Shown here: positions 39,996-48,792 of the stretch, in pieces
Position numbering within the stretch: position 1 is the stretch's first letter
Layout: each line of letters begins with the position of its first letter
Assembly: GCA_927362715.1 (NCBI GenBank)
Contig: CAKMIX010000012.1
Coordinates: forward strand, 1 to 64,000
Length of the DNA stretch: 64,000 nt
Direction: 5' to 3'
Source: an uncultured Clostridia bacterium
GTDB taxonomy: Bacteria; Bacillota; Clostridia; Oscillospirales; Acutalibacteraceae
Translations under genes and position numbers: made by a program
The notes under the pieces: model-generated
What the model saw: the letters and a program-made list of their open reading frames with translations, nothing else
Databases searched by the model: none
Told to the model about the DNA's origin: nothing

Positions 39996-41348
39996 TCAAA
40001 ACCGATATGCACCGGTCTTGCAGACCTCGGTGCGGTCGATATACGGCTCGTTGCGGCATTGCGTGATGCGAATTTCCAGGCGGTCGGTCGTCACGGGCTC
40101 GTCAAAAATGGCGATGCGCGAAAAGCCGATGATCGTCCCGCGGAACACACATTTCTCGCCGGCATAGATCTCAAACGCTTCTACGCGCTGGGACTTGGTG
40201 GTATCTTCGGAAAGGCGCACACGGTCAACGGACTGCTTCGGGAATTCCAGCGTGATCGAAAACCCGTTTTCGCTGTCGGTGCGGCGGCTTTCGATGACGC
40301 ATGCGTCCTCTTTCCGAAGCCAGAGGCCCATCTCCCGCAGGCGGCGCACATCGGCCTTGGCAAAGCGGCCTTTGCGGTTCGGCGGGATGTTCAAAAGCAA
40401 CAGCGCATTGCTGCCGACCGAAGTATAATAAATTTTCATAAGATGGCGCAAGGATTTGAGCGTGGCGCGCTGCAGCGGGTGGTAGAACCAGCCGAGCCGG
40501 ATGGAAACGTCCACCTCGGCGGGATACCACATAAAGTCATCATAGTTTGCCAAAAACGCGCGCGAACCGAGGTCGGGCAGCATGGCGTCCTGGCAGCGCT
40601 TTTGGAATTTGCGCATATTTTCATCCTGCTGGCAGTTCGCCGCGAGGTTCTGCTGATCGTAAGCAAAGCGCGGTACGACGTTCCATTCGCTTTCGCGGGT
40701 CTTGCCGCTCTCGTTGCCGATCCAGCGCACATCCGGTGCGCAGCCCGACATGACGATGTTCGGCTGCAATTCGACCGCCGTTTTCCAAATGCGCTCAAAG
40801 TCATATTTTTGCTTGGGCTGACCGGCAGCGTCCGCACCGCAGGCGCCGTCAAGCCAAAGCATGAAGATCTCGCCGTAGTTCGTCAAAAGCTCGGTGAGCT
40901 GCTCGATATAAAAATCGTTGTAGCCTGGGGTGCCGTACAGCGGGCAGTTGCGGTCCCACGGGGAAAGGTAGACGCCGAATTTCAACCCGTATTTGCGGCA
41001 GGAATCCGCCACTTCGCGCACCACATCACCCTTGCCGTTTTTATATGGGCTGTTTTTGACGGAATGTTCGGTCGTCTTTGTGGGCCAAAGGCAGAAGCCG
41101 TCGTGGTGCTTGCAGGTGAGGATCACGCCTTTCATGCCGGCATCCGCGATCGCCTCGCACCACTGGTCTGTGTCCTGCGCGGCGGGATTAAAAACGCTTT
41201 CGGGTTCCTTGCCGTTGCCCCATTCGCGGTTCGTAAAGGTATTGACCGTGTAGTGGACAAAGGCGTAATACCGCATTTCCTGGATCAGGAGCTGACGGCG
41301 GTTGGGGACGATGCTCGTATACAGATCGATGCGTTCCTGTTCAGTCAT
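39996..41348 (-). CDS. Alpha-L-fucosidase (GH29)
   Basis: A 450-aa glycoside hydrolase removing terminal alpha-L-fucose, as in mucin and milk glycans. It has the GH29 N-terminal barrel with TCKHHDGFCLW (about 78-88), the catalytic nucleophile D167 in MLWLDGACG, and a beta-sandwich C-terminus. No signal peptide, so the substrate must be imported. The start at 41348 follows GCGGAGGTT, which is itself preceded by heptamer repeats. Subfamily A versus B cannot be decided by eye. Confidence 0.9.
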   Translation of the reverse strand: MTEQERIDLYTSIVPNRRQLLIQEMRYYAFVHYTVNTFTNREWGNGKEPESVFNPAAQDTDQWCEAIADAGMKGVILTCKHHDGFCLWPTKTTEHSVKNSPYKNGKGDVVREVADSCRKYGLKFGVYLSPWDRNCPLYGTPGYNDFYIEQLTELLTNYGEIFMLWLDGACGADAAGQPKQKYDFERIWKTAVELQPNIVMSGCAPDVRWIGNESGKTRESEWNVVPRFAYDQQNLAANCQQDENMRKFQKRCQDAMLPDLGSRAFLANYDDFMWYPAEVDVSIRLGWFYHPLQRATLKSLRHLMKIYYTSVGSNALLLLNIPPNRKGRFAKADVRRLREMGLWLRKEDACVIESRRTDSENGFSITLEFPKQSVDRVRLSEDTTKSQRVEAFEIYAGEKCVFRGTIIGFSRIAIFDEPVTTDRLEIRITQCRNEPYIDRTEVCKTGAYRF

Positions 41349-41361
41349 AACAACCTCCGCG

Positions 41362-41400
41362 TTTTAGATTTTAGATAATTAGATATTAGATGTTAGATGT
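41362..41400. repeat. Heptamer array in the fucosidase leader
   Basis: On the minus strand: CATCTAA CATCTAA TATCTAA TTATCTAA AATCTAA, then AACGCGGAGG. The array ends 3 bp before the ribosome binding site. The same end sequence precedes the sialidase-like gene at 47221. Confidence 0.75.
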
Positions 41401-41468
41401 GGGCGGGGGAAGCATGTGCAAAGCCAAGGGCACACTTCCGCCCTGTACCCCTGTCGACGGTTTCTAAA

Positions 41469-41495
41469 AAAGCCCCGCACCGGCGGGGCTTTTTC
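41469..41495 (-). terminator. Terminator downstream of lipoprotein gene (leftward)
   Basis: Stem AAAGCCCCGC (41469-41478) with GCGGGGCTTTT (41483-41493). A and T tracts on both sides allow use in both directions. Confidence 0.9.
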
Positions 41496-41530
41496 TATCG
41501 GAGCTTCGGGAACGGTCAGGGGGGCGCGGA

Positions 41531-42601
41531 TCAAGCCGTCGCCTGATCCGCCCAGCCGAACTGATAATACGTGTTTGCGCCGCAGTCGAAATCAAGCGTC
41601 TGCGTGCCCAAAGGCGCGAGCGTGCCCGTGCCTGTGACGGTCGCGGAGACTTTCATAGACTTATCGTAGGAAAGCGACAGCAGCTCGTCGGTATCGGCGT
41701 CGAAGATCGCCGTGATCGTCAGCCCCGTAAAGGACAGGGTGTAGCCGTCAACCGTAAAGGAATTCTCCTCGCGGTTGAGAAGATCCAGGACCGTCTGCTC
41801 GTCGCGGATATCCACGGCGCGCAAAATCGACGCTTCCTCAGGGATCACGTGCAGCTCCACGGTGCGTGTCAGTTCCGTGACCACGGGGTTGCCGTTCGAG
41901 TCGTTTTCGGTCGTTTCGTTGACGGAGGAATATACCGCTTCCAGATCTGCGTCTGTCAGCGCCGTGATGGCGTCTGTGCCCTGCAAATACAGTGCGTCGG
42001 TCAGATCCGTACCGGCTTTCAGCGTCTCGTTGTTCGGCAGCGCTTCGGAAAGACCGTTCATCATCATATCCTTGTACAGCCGCGCCGCTTTGGAAATGGT
42101 GGACGAATCATCCTGCACGGTGCCGTCCGCCGCGGTGAATGCAATGGTGTCATCCTCAACCCAAAAGCTCTCGGAACGGATCGTTTCAGGCTGCTGTGCC
42201 TTGATCGCGTTTGCGATCTCGGTGTAATAGCGGAGGACTTCGGTGCGGTTGGCAGAGAGCTGTGCGCGCTCCTCGTCGGTCAGCAGCGCCATGACTGCGT
42301 TGAACACTTCCTCGTTCGAGCCGTAGCGCGCGCGGATGTCGTTGTAGGTAAGCGTGATGGTCACGTCGTCGGTCTTGTTTTCGTAGCTTTCAAACAGGTT
42401 GGAAAGCGATTCCGCATCCAGGATCTCGCGCAGCTCGCCGTAGGTGAATTCAAAGCTTGCGTCATGGAGATCCGTTTTGAGCGTGACGGCGACCGGCTCG
42501 GATTCTTCTTCCTGTGCGCCGATGCTGCAGCCGGCAAACATGCCGATGCACAACAAGAGCGCCATCAAAACGCAGCCGATTTTCAATAGCCTTACTTGCA
42601 T
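41531..42601 (-). CDS. Lipoprotein of unknown function
   Basis: A 356-aa exported lipoprotein with lipobox FAGC (cysteine at about residue 24). The body is a mixed helical/beta domain with no family I can name. Its C-terminal LLSLSYDKSMKVSATVTGTG segment resembles the end of the ectodomains at 35-38.5 kb (LSYSYKAYGKFTVRTN), suggesting remote homology. The start at 42601 is chosen because GGGG then lies 7 nt upstream; the ATG at 42607 is only 2 nt from it. It lies 24 bp after the M28 peptidase gene, hence one operon. Confidence 0.72.
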   Translation of the reverse strand: MQVRLLKIGCVLMALLLCIGMFAGCSIGAQEEESEPVAVTLKTDLHDASFEFTYGELREILDAESLSNLFESYENKTDDVTITLTYNDIRARYGSNEEVFNAVMALLTDEERAQLSANRTEVLRYYTEIANAIKAQQPETIRSESFWVEDDTIAFTAADGTVQDDSSTISKAARLYKDMMMNGLSEALPNNETLKAGTDLTDALYLQGTDAITALTDADLEAVYSSVNETTENDSNGNPVVTELTRTVELHVIPEEASILRAVDIRDEQTVLDLLNREENSFTVDGYTLSFTGLTITAIFDADTDELLSLSYDKSMKVSATVTGTGTLAPLGTQTLDFDCGANTYYQFGWADQATA

Positions 42602-42625
42602 GGTCATTCCCCTTTGTATGGTCGT

Positions 42626-43906
42626 TTATTGTTGCGCGGCAGAAGCCGTGTCATATTCGTTGCGCAGTCCCTTTGCGTCATACAGGAACGCGGTTTCCAG
42701 CAGCACGTCGATGCCCGCCTCCAGCGTTTTTAGGTCGAGGTTGTCGGCGGTGTCGGTGCGCGTGTGGTAATAGCGCGCGGGCGTGGGATCCATCGCCGCA
42801 AGTGTTGCCGCGCAAAGCCCGCCCTGTTTCAGCGCCGCCGCGTCCGACGCGCCGAAGAACACCTTGGCAAACGGCAGCTCGTGCCCTGCGTTTTTGGCGC
42901 CCGCTTTCAAAAGCGCCGCCGCCTGCGCGTCCAGCTTTACAATACCGGTCATATCCTTGTTGTATACACCCATGAAATCGTAATCCCGCAGCGTATCCGT
43001 CACGATGTAAACGGTCTCCACATCCGCCTTGGCGTGCTTTGCGGCAAAGGCCTTCGCCCCGCGAAGCCCCGCTTCCTCACAGCCCATGGAGACAGCGGCG
43101 ACCTCGGTGTTTTCAAAGCGGATGTCGTTCGCCGCAAGGAAGCGCACCACCGCCATGGAAGCAAACACGCCGGTGAGGTTGTCGTTTGCACCCGGCACGA
43201 CACATTTCCAATTTACAAAAAACGCACCCGGGATCACAAGAAGCGTCGTGAGAACGGCGAGCACCAAAAGCACGGTGTCAGCAGTGCCGGGCAGCGGCAG
43301 AAACGCAAGGATGTCCAGCACGAGCTGCACGAAAACCGAGCCGAATGCCGCGCCGACTACGGCGGCGAACACCTTGCCGCCGCCCTTGCGCAGATACGTC
43401 CACTCATACGCCGAATCCATGTGGCCGCAGAAAACGATGCGGCGCTTGACCTCGCCTTTCGGCTTGCGGGTGCAGATGACGTTGCAGGATTTGCGCTTCG
43501 GGAACAACGGATCCAAAAGCGGCTTGTACAGCAAAAATTCAAACACCAAAAACAGGATCGAAAGTACGGTCAGCACGGTCGCGACCGCCGTCAGCGCCGT
43601 ACTTGCGGCGGGGAACACATCCAAAAGCCCCAAAATGAGCAGCACGCCCGACACGAGCATCAGGCACACGTCCAAAAGCACCCAGCCCATGAATGCCTTG
43701 GGGTGCAGCTCGAAATCCTCGATCTCCACGCTGTCGGCAACGGATTTCATCGATTCGGCAAGATACGCCTGCGCCTTGCGTTCGTTTTCCTCGCCGGACG
43801 CGCGCGGTCCGATCTCCTTACAGACCCGTTTGATCTCACGCGCGGCAAAATTCGCCATTTCGCGGCGGCGGGAAGGGTAGTTGGCATTGCTTTCTCGAGC
43901 TTGCAT
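42626..43906 (-). CDS. M28-like metallopeptidase with membrane segments
   Basis: A 426-aa protein whose M28/M20-type aminopeptidase domain is split by two membrane hairpins (about 75-130 and 200-255). Metal ligands visible: His in FCGHMDS, Asp in GANDNLTG, Glu pair in GCEEAGLRG, Asp in VTDT, and a C-terminal His in YYHTRTDT. The active site probably faces the cytoplasm or cell surface depending on topology, which I cannot settle. The ATG at 43906 gives 7-nt spacing from GGAGG; the ATG at 43912 is too close. Operon with the lipoprotein. Confidence 0.82.
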   Translation of the reverse strand: MQARESNANYPSRRREMANFAAREIKRVCKEIGPRASGEENERKAQAYLAESMKSVADSVEIEDFELHPKAFMGWVLLDVCLMLVSGVLLILGLLDVFPAASTALTAVATVLTVLSILFLVFEFLLYKPLLDPLFPKRKSCNVICTRKPKGEVKRRIVFCGHMDSAYEWTYLRKGGGKVFAAVVGAAFGSVFVQLVLDILAFLPLPGTADTVLLVLAVLTTLLVIPGAFFVNWKCVVPGANDNLTGVFASMAVVRFLAANDIRFENTEVAAVSMGCEEAGLRGAKAFAAKHAKADVETVYIVTDTLRDYDFMGVYNKDMTGIVKLDAQAAALLKAGAKNAGHELPFAKVFFGASDAAALKQGGLCAATLAAMDPTPARYYHTRTDTADNLDLKTLEAGIDVLLETAFLYDAKGLRNEYDTASAAQQ

Positions 43907-43990
43907 CAGCATTCCTCCGTGAAAAGGGGGTAAGCCCCGGATTTTTGTGCCGTGCGCATGCCAAGCGCTGTGCGCACACAGATCTATATA

Positions 43991-44019
43991 ATTGTATCAC
44001 AAGTCTTTGACAAAGTCGA
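43991..44019 (-). promoter_or_regulatory. Promoter of M28-lipoprotein operon
   Basis: Minus strand TCGACT (44019-44014), 17-bp spacer, TACAAT (43996-43991). Confidence 0.55.
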
Positions 44020-44081
44020 TAGAAATTTCATTTTTTCGGCTGCCGAATTAGAAAAGCGCACCCTTCGTATGCGCAAAACGG

Positions 44082-44110
44082 TTGACATCGCCGCACAAAA
44101 CTTCTACAAT
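44082..44110 (+). promoter_or_regulatory. Sigma-A promoter of VanY-like gene
   Basis: TTGACA (44082-44087), 17-bp spacer, TACAAT (44105-44110), about 45 bp before the start and divergent from the M28 promoter. Confidence 0.85.
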
Positions 44111-44156
44111 AAGATCGGCACGGACAAGGCTTTGCCCGTGCGGAAGGAACATGCAA

Positions 44157-44999
44157 ATGGCAAGAACCATATCTAAACGAATGTTAAAAGCCAAGGGCGT
44201 TTTGGCGCTGCTGCTGCTCGTGATCCTCGGGGCGCTGACGGCAGGGTATCTGCTTACCGAACGCAGCGCCGCGGCGCAGCCGGCGGAGACTGTGACGGAA
44301 CCGCCCACCGAAGCGCCGACCGAAGCGCCGACCGAAGCCCCGACTGAAGCCCCGACCGAAGCCCCAACTGAAGGCGCGACTGCGCAGGGCGCGGGGCTCG
44401 TGCAGCGCGCCGCCGAGGGCGAGATCCTGACCGTCACGCCGGAGGGAGACAACTGGGCGCTGACCTATATCGGGCTGCAATACCGCCTGCCCGAAGACTA
44501 TGTTCCGGAGCTTGCGGCGGCGGTAGAGGGCTCCGACGAGCAGCTGGACGCGCGCGTTGCGCCGTATTTCGCCGAGATGTATGCCGCTGCCAAGGCGGAC
44601 GGCTGTACGCTCACACCGTATGCGGGCTACTGCTCACAGGCGCGGCAGGCGGAAAACTATGAAAACCGCGTGCAGATGCATTTGAACGCGGGGATGACGC
44701 AGGAAGAAGCACAGGCAGCGGCGGCACAGCGCATCCAGCCGGCGGGCGCGAGCGAGCACAATGCGGGGCTCGCTATAGACATCGGCAGCGCGAGTGCGGA
44801 TTTTGTTTCGACAAGGGAATTTGCGTGGCTTACAGAGCATGCGTGGGAATACGGCTTCGTTTTGCGCTATCCGGAGGATAAGACCGATGTTACGGGCATG
44901 CTGTATGAGCCGTGGCACTGGCGCTTTGTCGGGGAACAGGCGGCAAAGGAGATGCATGAAAGCGGGCAGTGCTTAGAGGAATATCTGGGGTTGGCGTGA
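44157..44999 (+). CDS. D-alanyl-D-alanine carboxypeptidase, VanY/M15B type
   Basis: A 280-aa membrane-anchored protein: membrane segment 13-33, a linker of five perfect TEAP repeats (51-70), then an M15B domain. Zinc and catalytic motifs are SEHNAGLAID (H201, D208) and the C-terminal EPWHWRF (Glu and His). It trims the terminal D-Ala of peptidoglycan stem peptides. With no VanR/S/H/A/X nearby, cell-wall remodelling rather than glycopeptide resistance is likely. The ATG at 44157 is 9 nt from GGAAGG and preferred to 44151. Confidence 0.9.
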   Translation: MARTISKRMLKAKGVLALLLLVILGALTAGYLLTERSAAAQPAETVTEPPTEAPTEAPTEAPTEAPTEAPTEGATAQGAGLVQRAAEGEILTVTPEGDNWALTYIGLQYRLPEDYVPELAAAVEGSDEQLDARVAPYFAEMYAAAKADGCTLTPYAGYCSQARQAENYENRVQMHLNAGMTQEEAQAAAAQRIQPAGASEHNAGLAIDIGSASADFVSTREFAWLTEHAWEYGFVLRYPEDKTDVTGMLYEPWHWRFVGEQAAKEMHESGQCLEEYLGLA

Positions 45000-45017
45000 G
45001 GAGAGCTTTCAGAAGGA

Positions 45018-45322
45018 AGAGATTAGAGGTCAGAGGCAATAGGGGCAGTTTTCCGCAAAGATACGACGACACAGCGAATCGAATGTTTGCAGTCGTAGGG
45101 GCGGGGCTTAAGTGCCCGCCCGAGCAAAGTGCGGAATGAAAAGAACTTGCGTCTGTTATGAAAACCGTAATTCTGCTTGTCGCCGAAACCGAATGCAAAA
45201 TTCAACTCTCTTACGGGCGGGCGCAGAGACCCGCCCCTACAAGGTGCACCTTTCGGCTTTGCTGCAAACTTAACCGAGCCCGCATCTAATATCCAATGTC
45301 CAACATCTAAAATCTAAAAAAC
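45018..45322. repeat. Composite palindromic repeat element, copy E4
   Basis: Left TYAGANN heptamers (45020-45040), a module ending CCGCAAAGATACG, and core 45096-45240 from GTAGGGGCGGG to CCCGCCCCTAC. Then the module TTTCGGCTTTGCTGCAAAC and right heptamers (45284-45320). The right arm runs into the leader of the GH35 gene. Nothing else is seen between 45000 and 45334. Confidence 0.8.
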
Positions 45323-45334
45323 AGGAGTTCACCT

Positions 45335-47122
45335 ATGCTGACGATCGAAAAAGAACAATTCTGCATGGACGGGAAACCGTTCCCCATCTATTCGGGCGCG
45401 ATACACTATTTCCGCGTCCCGCGCGAGCATTGGGAAGACCGGCTTGAAAAGCTCAAGGCGGCGGGCTTCAACACGGTGGAGACCTATGTGTGCTGGAACC
45501 TGCACGAGCCGCGCGAGGGTGAATTCTGTTTTTCGGGGATGCTCGACATCGCCGAGTTCCTGCGCACGGCGCAGCGCCTCGGGCTGTATGCGATCGTGCG
45601 GCCGGGTCCGTACATCTGCGCCGAATGGGATTTCGGCGGCTTCCCGGCGTGGCTTTTAAAGGATGAAAACATGCGCCTGCGCTGCAACTATGCGCCGTAT
45701 CTTGCGGCGGTGCGCCGGTATTATGCGGCGCTTGCACGCGAGATTGTGCCGCTGCTCGAAAAAAACGGCGGCAACATCATCTTAATGCAGGTCGAAAACG
45801 AATATGGCAGCTACGGCAACGACCACGATTATCTCGAAGCGGTGCGGCAGATCATGCTCGACGTGGGGATGGACAGCCTTTTGTTCACCTCCGACGGCGA
45901 CTGCGACTGGATGCTGTCCGGCGGCGGTCTGCCCGACGTGCTCAAGGTGATGAACTTCGGTTCGCGCGCCAAAACGCTTCTCAAAAAACTGGATAAATTC
46001 CAAAAGAAGCAGCCGCACATGTGCGGCGAATTCTGGTGCGGCTGGTTCGACCATTGGGGCGACCGGCACCATACGCGCTCGTCGCAGGAGGTCGCAAAGG
46101 AGATCGGCGATTTTCTGGACATGGATGCGAGCTTCAATATGTATATGTTCCACGGCGGCACGAACTTCGGCTTTACGGCGGGTGCCAACTACGGCAAGGG
46201 CTATGAGCCGACGGTGACCAGCTACGATTACAGCGCGCTGCTCAATGAGTGGGGCGGCTATACGGCCGGCTATCACGCCGTGCGCCGGCTGCTTTGCGAC
46301 AAGCAGGGGATCAAACTTACCCGCCTGCCCGACGAGCCGAAATTACAGGCGGTCGGCGAGGTAAAGCTCACGCAGAGCGCGGGGCTGTTTGAAAACCTCG
46401 ACGTGCTCGGCACGGCGCACGAGACCGCCGCACCCGTACACATGGAAGCGCTCGGGCAGAACTTCGGCTATATCCTGTATTCCGTCACGGTGCGCGGCAA
46501 ATACGAAGCGGCGACGCTTTATGTCGAGGGCGTGCATGACAACGCGTATCTGTACATAGACGGCAAGCTCAAAAAGACCTATTACCGCAGCGACAACCCG
46601 AAAATGGAAAACGGCGACGGCTTTTCCGTGCGCCTTTCCGGCTTTTCCGGCGAGCGGCAGATCGACATTCTGGTGGAAGCCATGGGGCGCGTTAACTACG
46701 GCAAGCACCTGTATGACCGCAAGGGGCTGCGCCGCGTGCTGCTCGGCAACCAGGAACTGTTCGGGTTTACCGTCCGCACCCTGCCGCTCGATTCGCTTGC
46801 AGGGCTTGATTTCGGCAAGGCCAAGGATGATTGCCCGCGCTTCCTGCGCGGTACGTTTGACGCCGCAACCGATGCGGACTGTTTTGTGGATATGACAGGC
46901 TTCAAAAAGGGATGCGTGTTTATAAACGGCTTCAATCTCGGCCGGCATTGGGAGATAGGCCCGCAGGTGACGCTGTATCTGCCGAAGGGGCTTTTGAAGG
47001 AAACGGGCAACGAGCTGATCGTTTTCGAGCAGGAGGGCACCGACCGCGAAAGCGTGCAGATCATCGATCATCCCATTTTAAGCAAGCCGAAAAAGCATCG
47101 TTTCGCGTTCTGGAAAAAGTGA
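45335..47122 (+). CDS. Beta-galactosidase (GH35)
   Basis: A 595-aa retaining beta-galactosidase. TIM-barrel N-terminal domain (about 5-320) with the proton-donor E156 in MQVENEYGSYG and the nucleophile E232 in CGEFWCGWFDHWG, then two beta-sandwich domains (about 350-590) with FINGFNLGRHWEIGPQ. No signal peptide, so it acts on imported oligosaccharide. The start follows CAGGAG and the leader consists of heptamer repeats. It probably supplies galactose for GalK (13.96 kb). Confidence 0.92.
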   Translation: MLTIEKEQFCMDGKPFPIYSGAIHYFRVPREHWEDRLEKLKAAGFNTVETYVCWNLHEPREGEFCFSGMLDIAEFLRTAQRLGLYAIVRPGPYICAEWDFGGFPAWLLKDENMRLRCNYAPYLAAVRRYYAALAREIVPLLEKNGGNIILMQVENEYGSYGNDHDYLEAVRQIMLDVGMDSLLFTSDGDCDWMLSGGGLPDVLKVMNFGSRAKTLLKKLDKFQKKQPHMCGEFWCGWFDHWGDRHHTRSSQEVAKEIGDFLDMDASFNMYMFHGGTNFGFTAGANYGKGYEPTVTSYDYSALLNEWGGYTAGYHAVRRLLCDKQGIKLTRLPDEPKLQAVGEVKLTQSAGLFENLDVLGTAHETAAPVHMEALGQNFGYILYSVTVRGKYEAATLYVEGVHDNAYLYIDGKLKKTYYRSDNPKMENGDGFSVRLSGFSGERQIDILVEAMGRVNYGKHLYDRKGLRRVLLGNQELFGFTVRTLPLDSLAGLDFGKAKDDCPRFLRGTFDAATDADCFVDMTGFKKGCVFINGFNLGRHWEIGPQVTLYLPKGLLKETGNELIVFEQEGTDRESVQIIDHPILSKPKKHRFAFWKK

Positions 47123-47159
47123 GCGGAGAAACATTTCGGCTTTGCGCAAACGCCCCACC

Positions 47160-47206
47160 CCACATCTAACGTCTAATATCTAATATCTAAAATCTAAAAT
47201 CTAAAA
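47160..47206. repeat. Heptamer array in the sialidase-like gene leader
   Basis: CATCTAA CGTCTAA TATCTAA TATCTAA AATCTAA AATCTAA, then AACGCGGAGG. It lies between the GH35 and sialidase-like genes, and its last unit abuts the ribosome binding site. Confidence 0.8.
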
Positions 47207-47220
47207 CGCGGAGGTTTTCC

Positions 47221-48510
47221 ATGGGCATGTTCTTCAAATACCGCACCCCGGGGCGGGATTACACGATCCCGCAGATCGATTTGAGCCGCGCGGACGCAAC
47301 CGTGCCGGACGAGCTGCGGTACCTGTTTGCGTATTCGACCGTAGACGAGGGCGACGGGTACCTTGGGCACCCGGACTCGGTGCTGCTGCAAAACGGGGAT
47401 ATCCTGACCATGTACCCCGCCGGGCACGGCAAGGGCAAAACGCTCTCGCGCATCAGCCACGACGGCGGGCGCACCTACCCCGATACGATCGAAGATCCGC
47501 CGAAAAGCTGGGAAAATTCGCGCGAAACCCCCACGGTCTACCGCCTGACCTTTTCCGAGCACGGCTGGGGGGACAAGCTGATTTTGATCTGCGGCAACCC
47601 GAAGTGGCCCGGTGAGCCGACGACGGGCGGCTTTTCCTGCTCGCTTTCCTCGGACGAGGGCAAAACATGGAGCGAGTACGAGCTGTTTTACCCAAAGGGC
47701 GATCCCGATTTTTCCTGTCTGCCCATCGTGCCGATGAGCTCGCTGACGCGCTTAAAAGAGAACGGGAAATTTGTGGATAAGTGGATGGGGCTGTTCCACG
47801 AACGCGGCTTTAAAAATTATAAAACCATCCTTACCTTTGATGACGAAGGGCATATGCGCTGGTCGCGCCCCGAACGGTATTTCAGGGCTTACCGCGGCTT
47901 CGAGCGCGCCGCACAGCTTTGCGAGGTCGAGTGCGTGCGCTCTGAAGGCGGCACGGGTGACGAGCTGATGCTCATCGGGCGCTGCAATTCGAAAAAGATC
48001 AATTCCATGCTCAGTTTCTCGCGCGACGAGGGCAAAACATGGTCTGCACCCGTGGAAGCGCCCGCCGCCTTAAACGGGGAGCGGCACAAGGCCGAGTGGC
48101 TGCCCGACGGGCGGCTGTTCATCACGTTCCGCTCGATCGAGCGCGACCCCGAAAAACTGAAAACGAATTACGAGCGCAAGGGCATGGGCTGGTATTCCGA
48201 GGGCTGGATCGCCTGGGTGGGCACCTATGACGACCTGAAAAACGGGCGCGAGGGGCAGTACCGCATCAAGATCGCGCACACGTATTTGGATGCGCAGGAC
48301 GCGCCCGCGGCGACCGCCAACGGCGACACGGGCTACTGCGGCAACGTCGTGCTTTCCGACGGCACGGTTGTCACTTCGTCCTACGGCATCTTTTCGACCG
48401 TGCGCAAGGCAAGCGGCGCTTATGATACGGATAAGGGGAAGCTTTCACGCAAGACGTTTATCGTCTCCAAGCGCATATTGCCGTCGGATGTGGAAAAGCT
48501 GTTAAAGTGA
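47221..48510 (+). CDS. Sialidase-like BNR/Asp-box protein
   Basis: A 429-aa cytoplasmic six-bladed propeller candidate with three Asp boxes: SHDGGRTY (79-86), SSDEGKTWS (about 140) and SRDEGKTWS (about 266). It matches the exo-alpha-sialidase superfamily in layout, but I cannot see a convincing FRIP motif or full arginine triad, so activity on sialic acid is not proven; other Asp-box glycosidases are possible. No signal peptide. It follows GH35 by 98 bp and its site GCGGAGG directly follows heptamer repeats. Confidence 0.75.
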   Translation: MGMFFKYRTPGRDYTIPQIDLSRADATVPDELRYLFAYSTVDEGDGYLGHPDSVLLQNGDILTMYPAGHGKGKTLSRISHDGGRTYPDTIEDPPKSWENSRETPTVYRLTFSEHGWGDKLILICGNPKWPGEPTTGGFSCSLSSDEGKTWSEYELFYPKGDPDFSCLPIVPMSSLTRLKENGKFVDKWMGLFHERGFKNYKTILTFDDEGHMRWSRPERYFRAYRGFERAAQLCEVECVRSEGGTGDELMLIGRCNSKKINSMLSFSRDEGKTWSAPVEAPAALNGERHKAEWLPDGRLFITFRSIERDPEKLKTNYERKGMGWYSEGWIAWVGTYDDLKNGREGQYRIKIAHTYLDAQDAPAATANGDTGYCGNVVLSDGTVVTSSYGIFSTVRKASGAYDTDKGKLSRKTFIVSKRILPSDVEKLLK

Positions 48511-48611
48511 GGCGGCGAACCCCGTACAAACGCATAAAGTTTTCGCCCGCCTTTTGCAAATGCGTTGCTGTGCGCCGCGCGGCAAAATTACGGTGCGCCC
48601 GAAATTCGGGG

Positions 48612-48640
48612 TTGACATCCGAAAGAAAATGGTGTATGAT
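48612..48640 (+). promoter_or_regulatory. Sigma-A promoter of infC-rpmI-rplT operon
   Basis: TTGACA (48612-48617), 17-bp spacer, TATGAT (48635-48640). It leaves a leader of about 145 nt. Confidence 0.85.
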
Positions 48641-48646
48641 ACCAAA

Positions 48647-48792
48647 GCAAACAAAGAAGAGCGTTCCGTTCTCACCTGTGCGTTTCGTACAAAGCAGGTC
48701 AATACCTTTCTTCCCTTGCGGGAAAACTGCGTGTTGCAAAGCGTGAACGTGTCTTCGTTCGCGCTTTTATATTTTTTCAAGGAGTGATTTGC
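48647..48792 (+). promoter_or_regulatory. Leader of infC operon, possible L20-type control region
   Basis: About 145 nt of leader, ending AAGGAG. Firmicute infC-rpmI-rplT operons are usually controlled by an L20-binding leader; position and length fit. I could not trace a clear terminator/antiterminator pair: stems are short (for example CCCTTGCGGG near 48714) and the pre-gene T-rich stretch (48766-48778) follows a weak hairpin. Confidence 0.45.

Noticed and set aside
44157..44999. VanY-like gene as part of glycopeptide resistance
   Set aside because: No vanR/S, vanH, D-Ala-D-Lac ligase or vanX nearby. The D-2-hydroxyacid dehydrogenase at 11380 is 32 kb away and closer to glycerate dehydrogenases. 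Cell-wall trimming is the simpler role.
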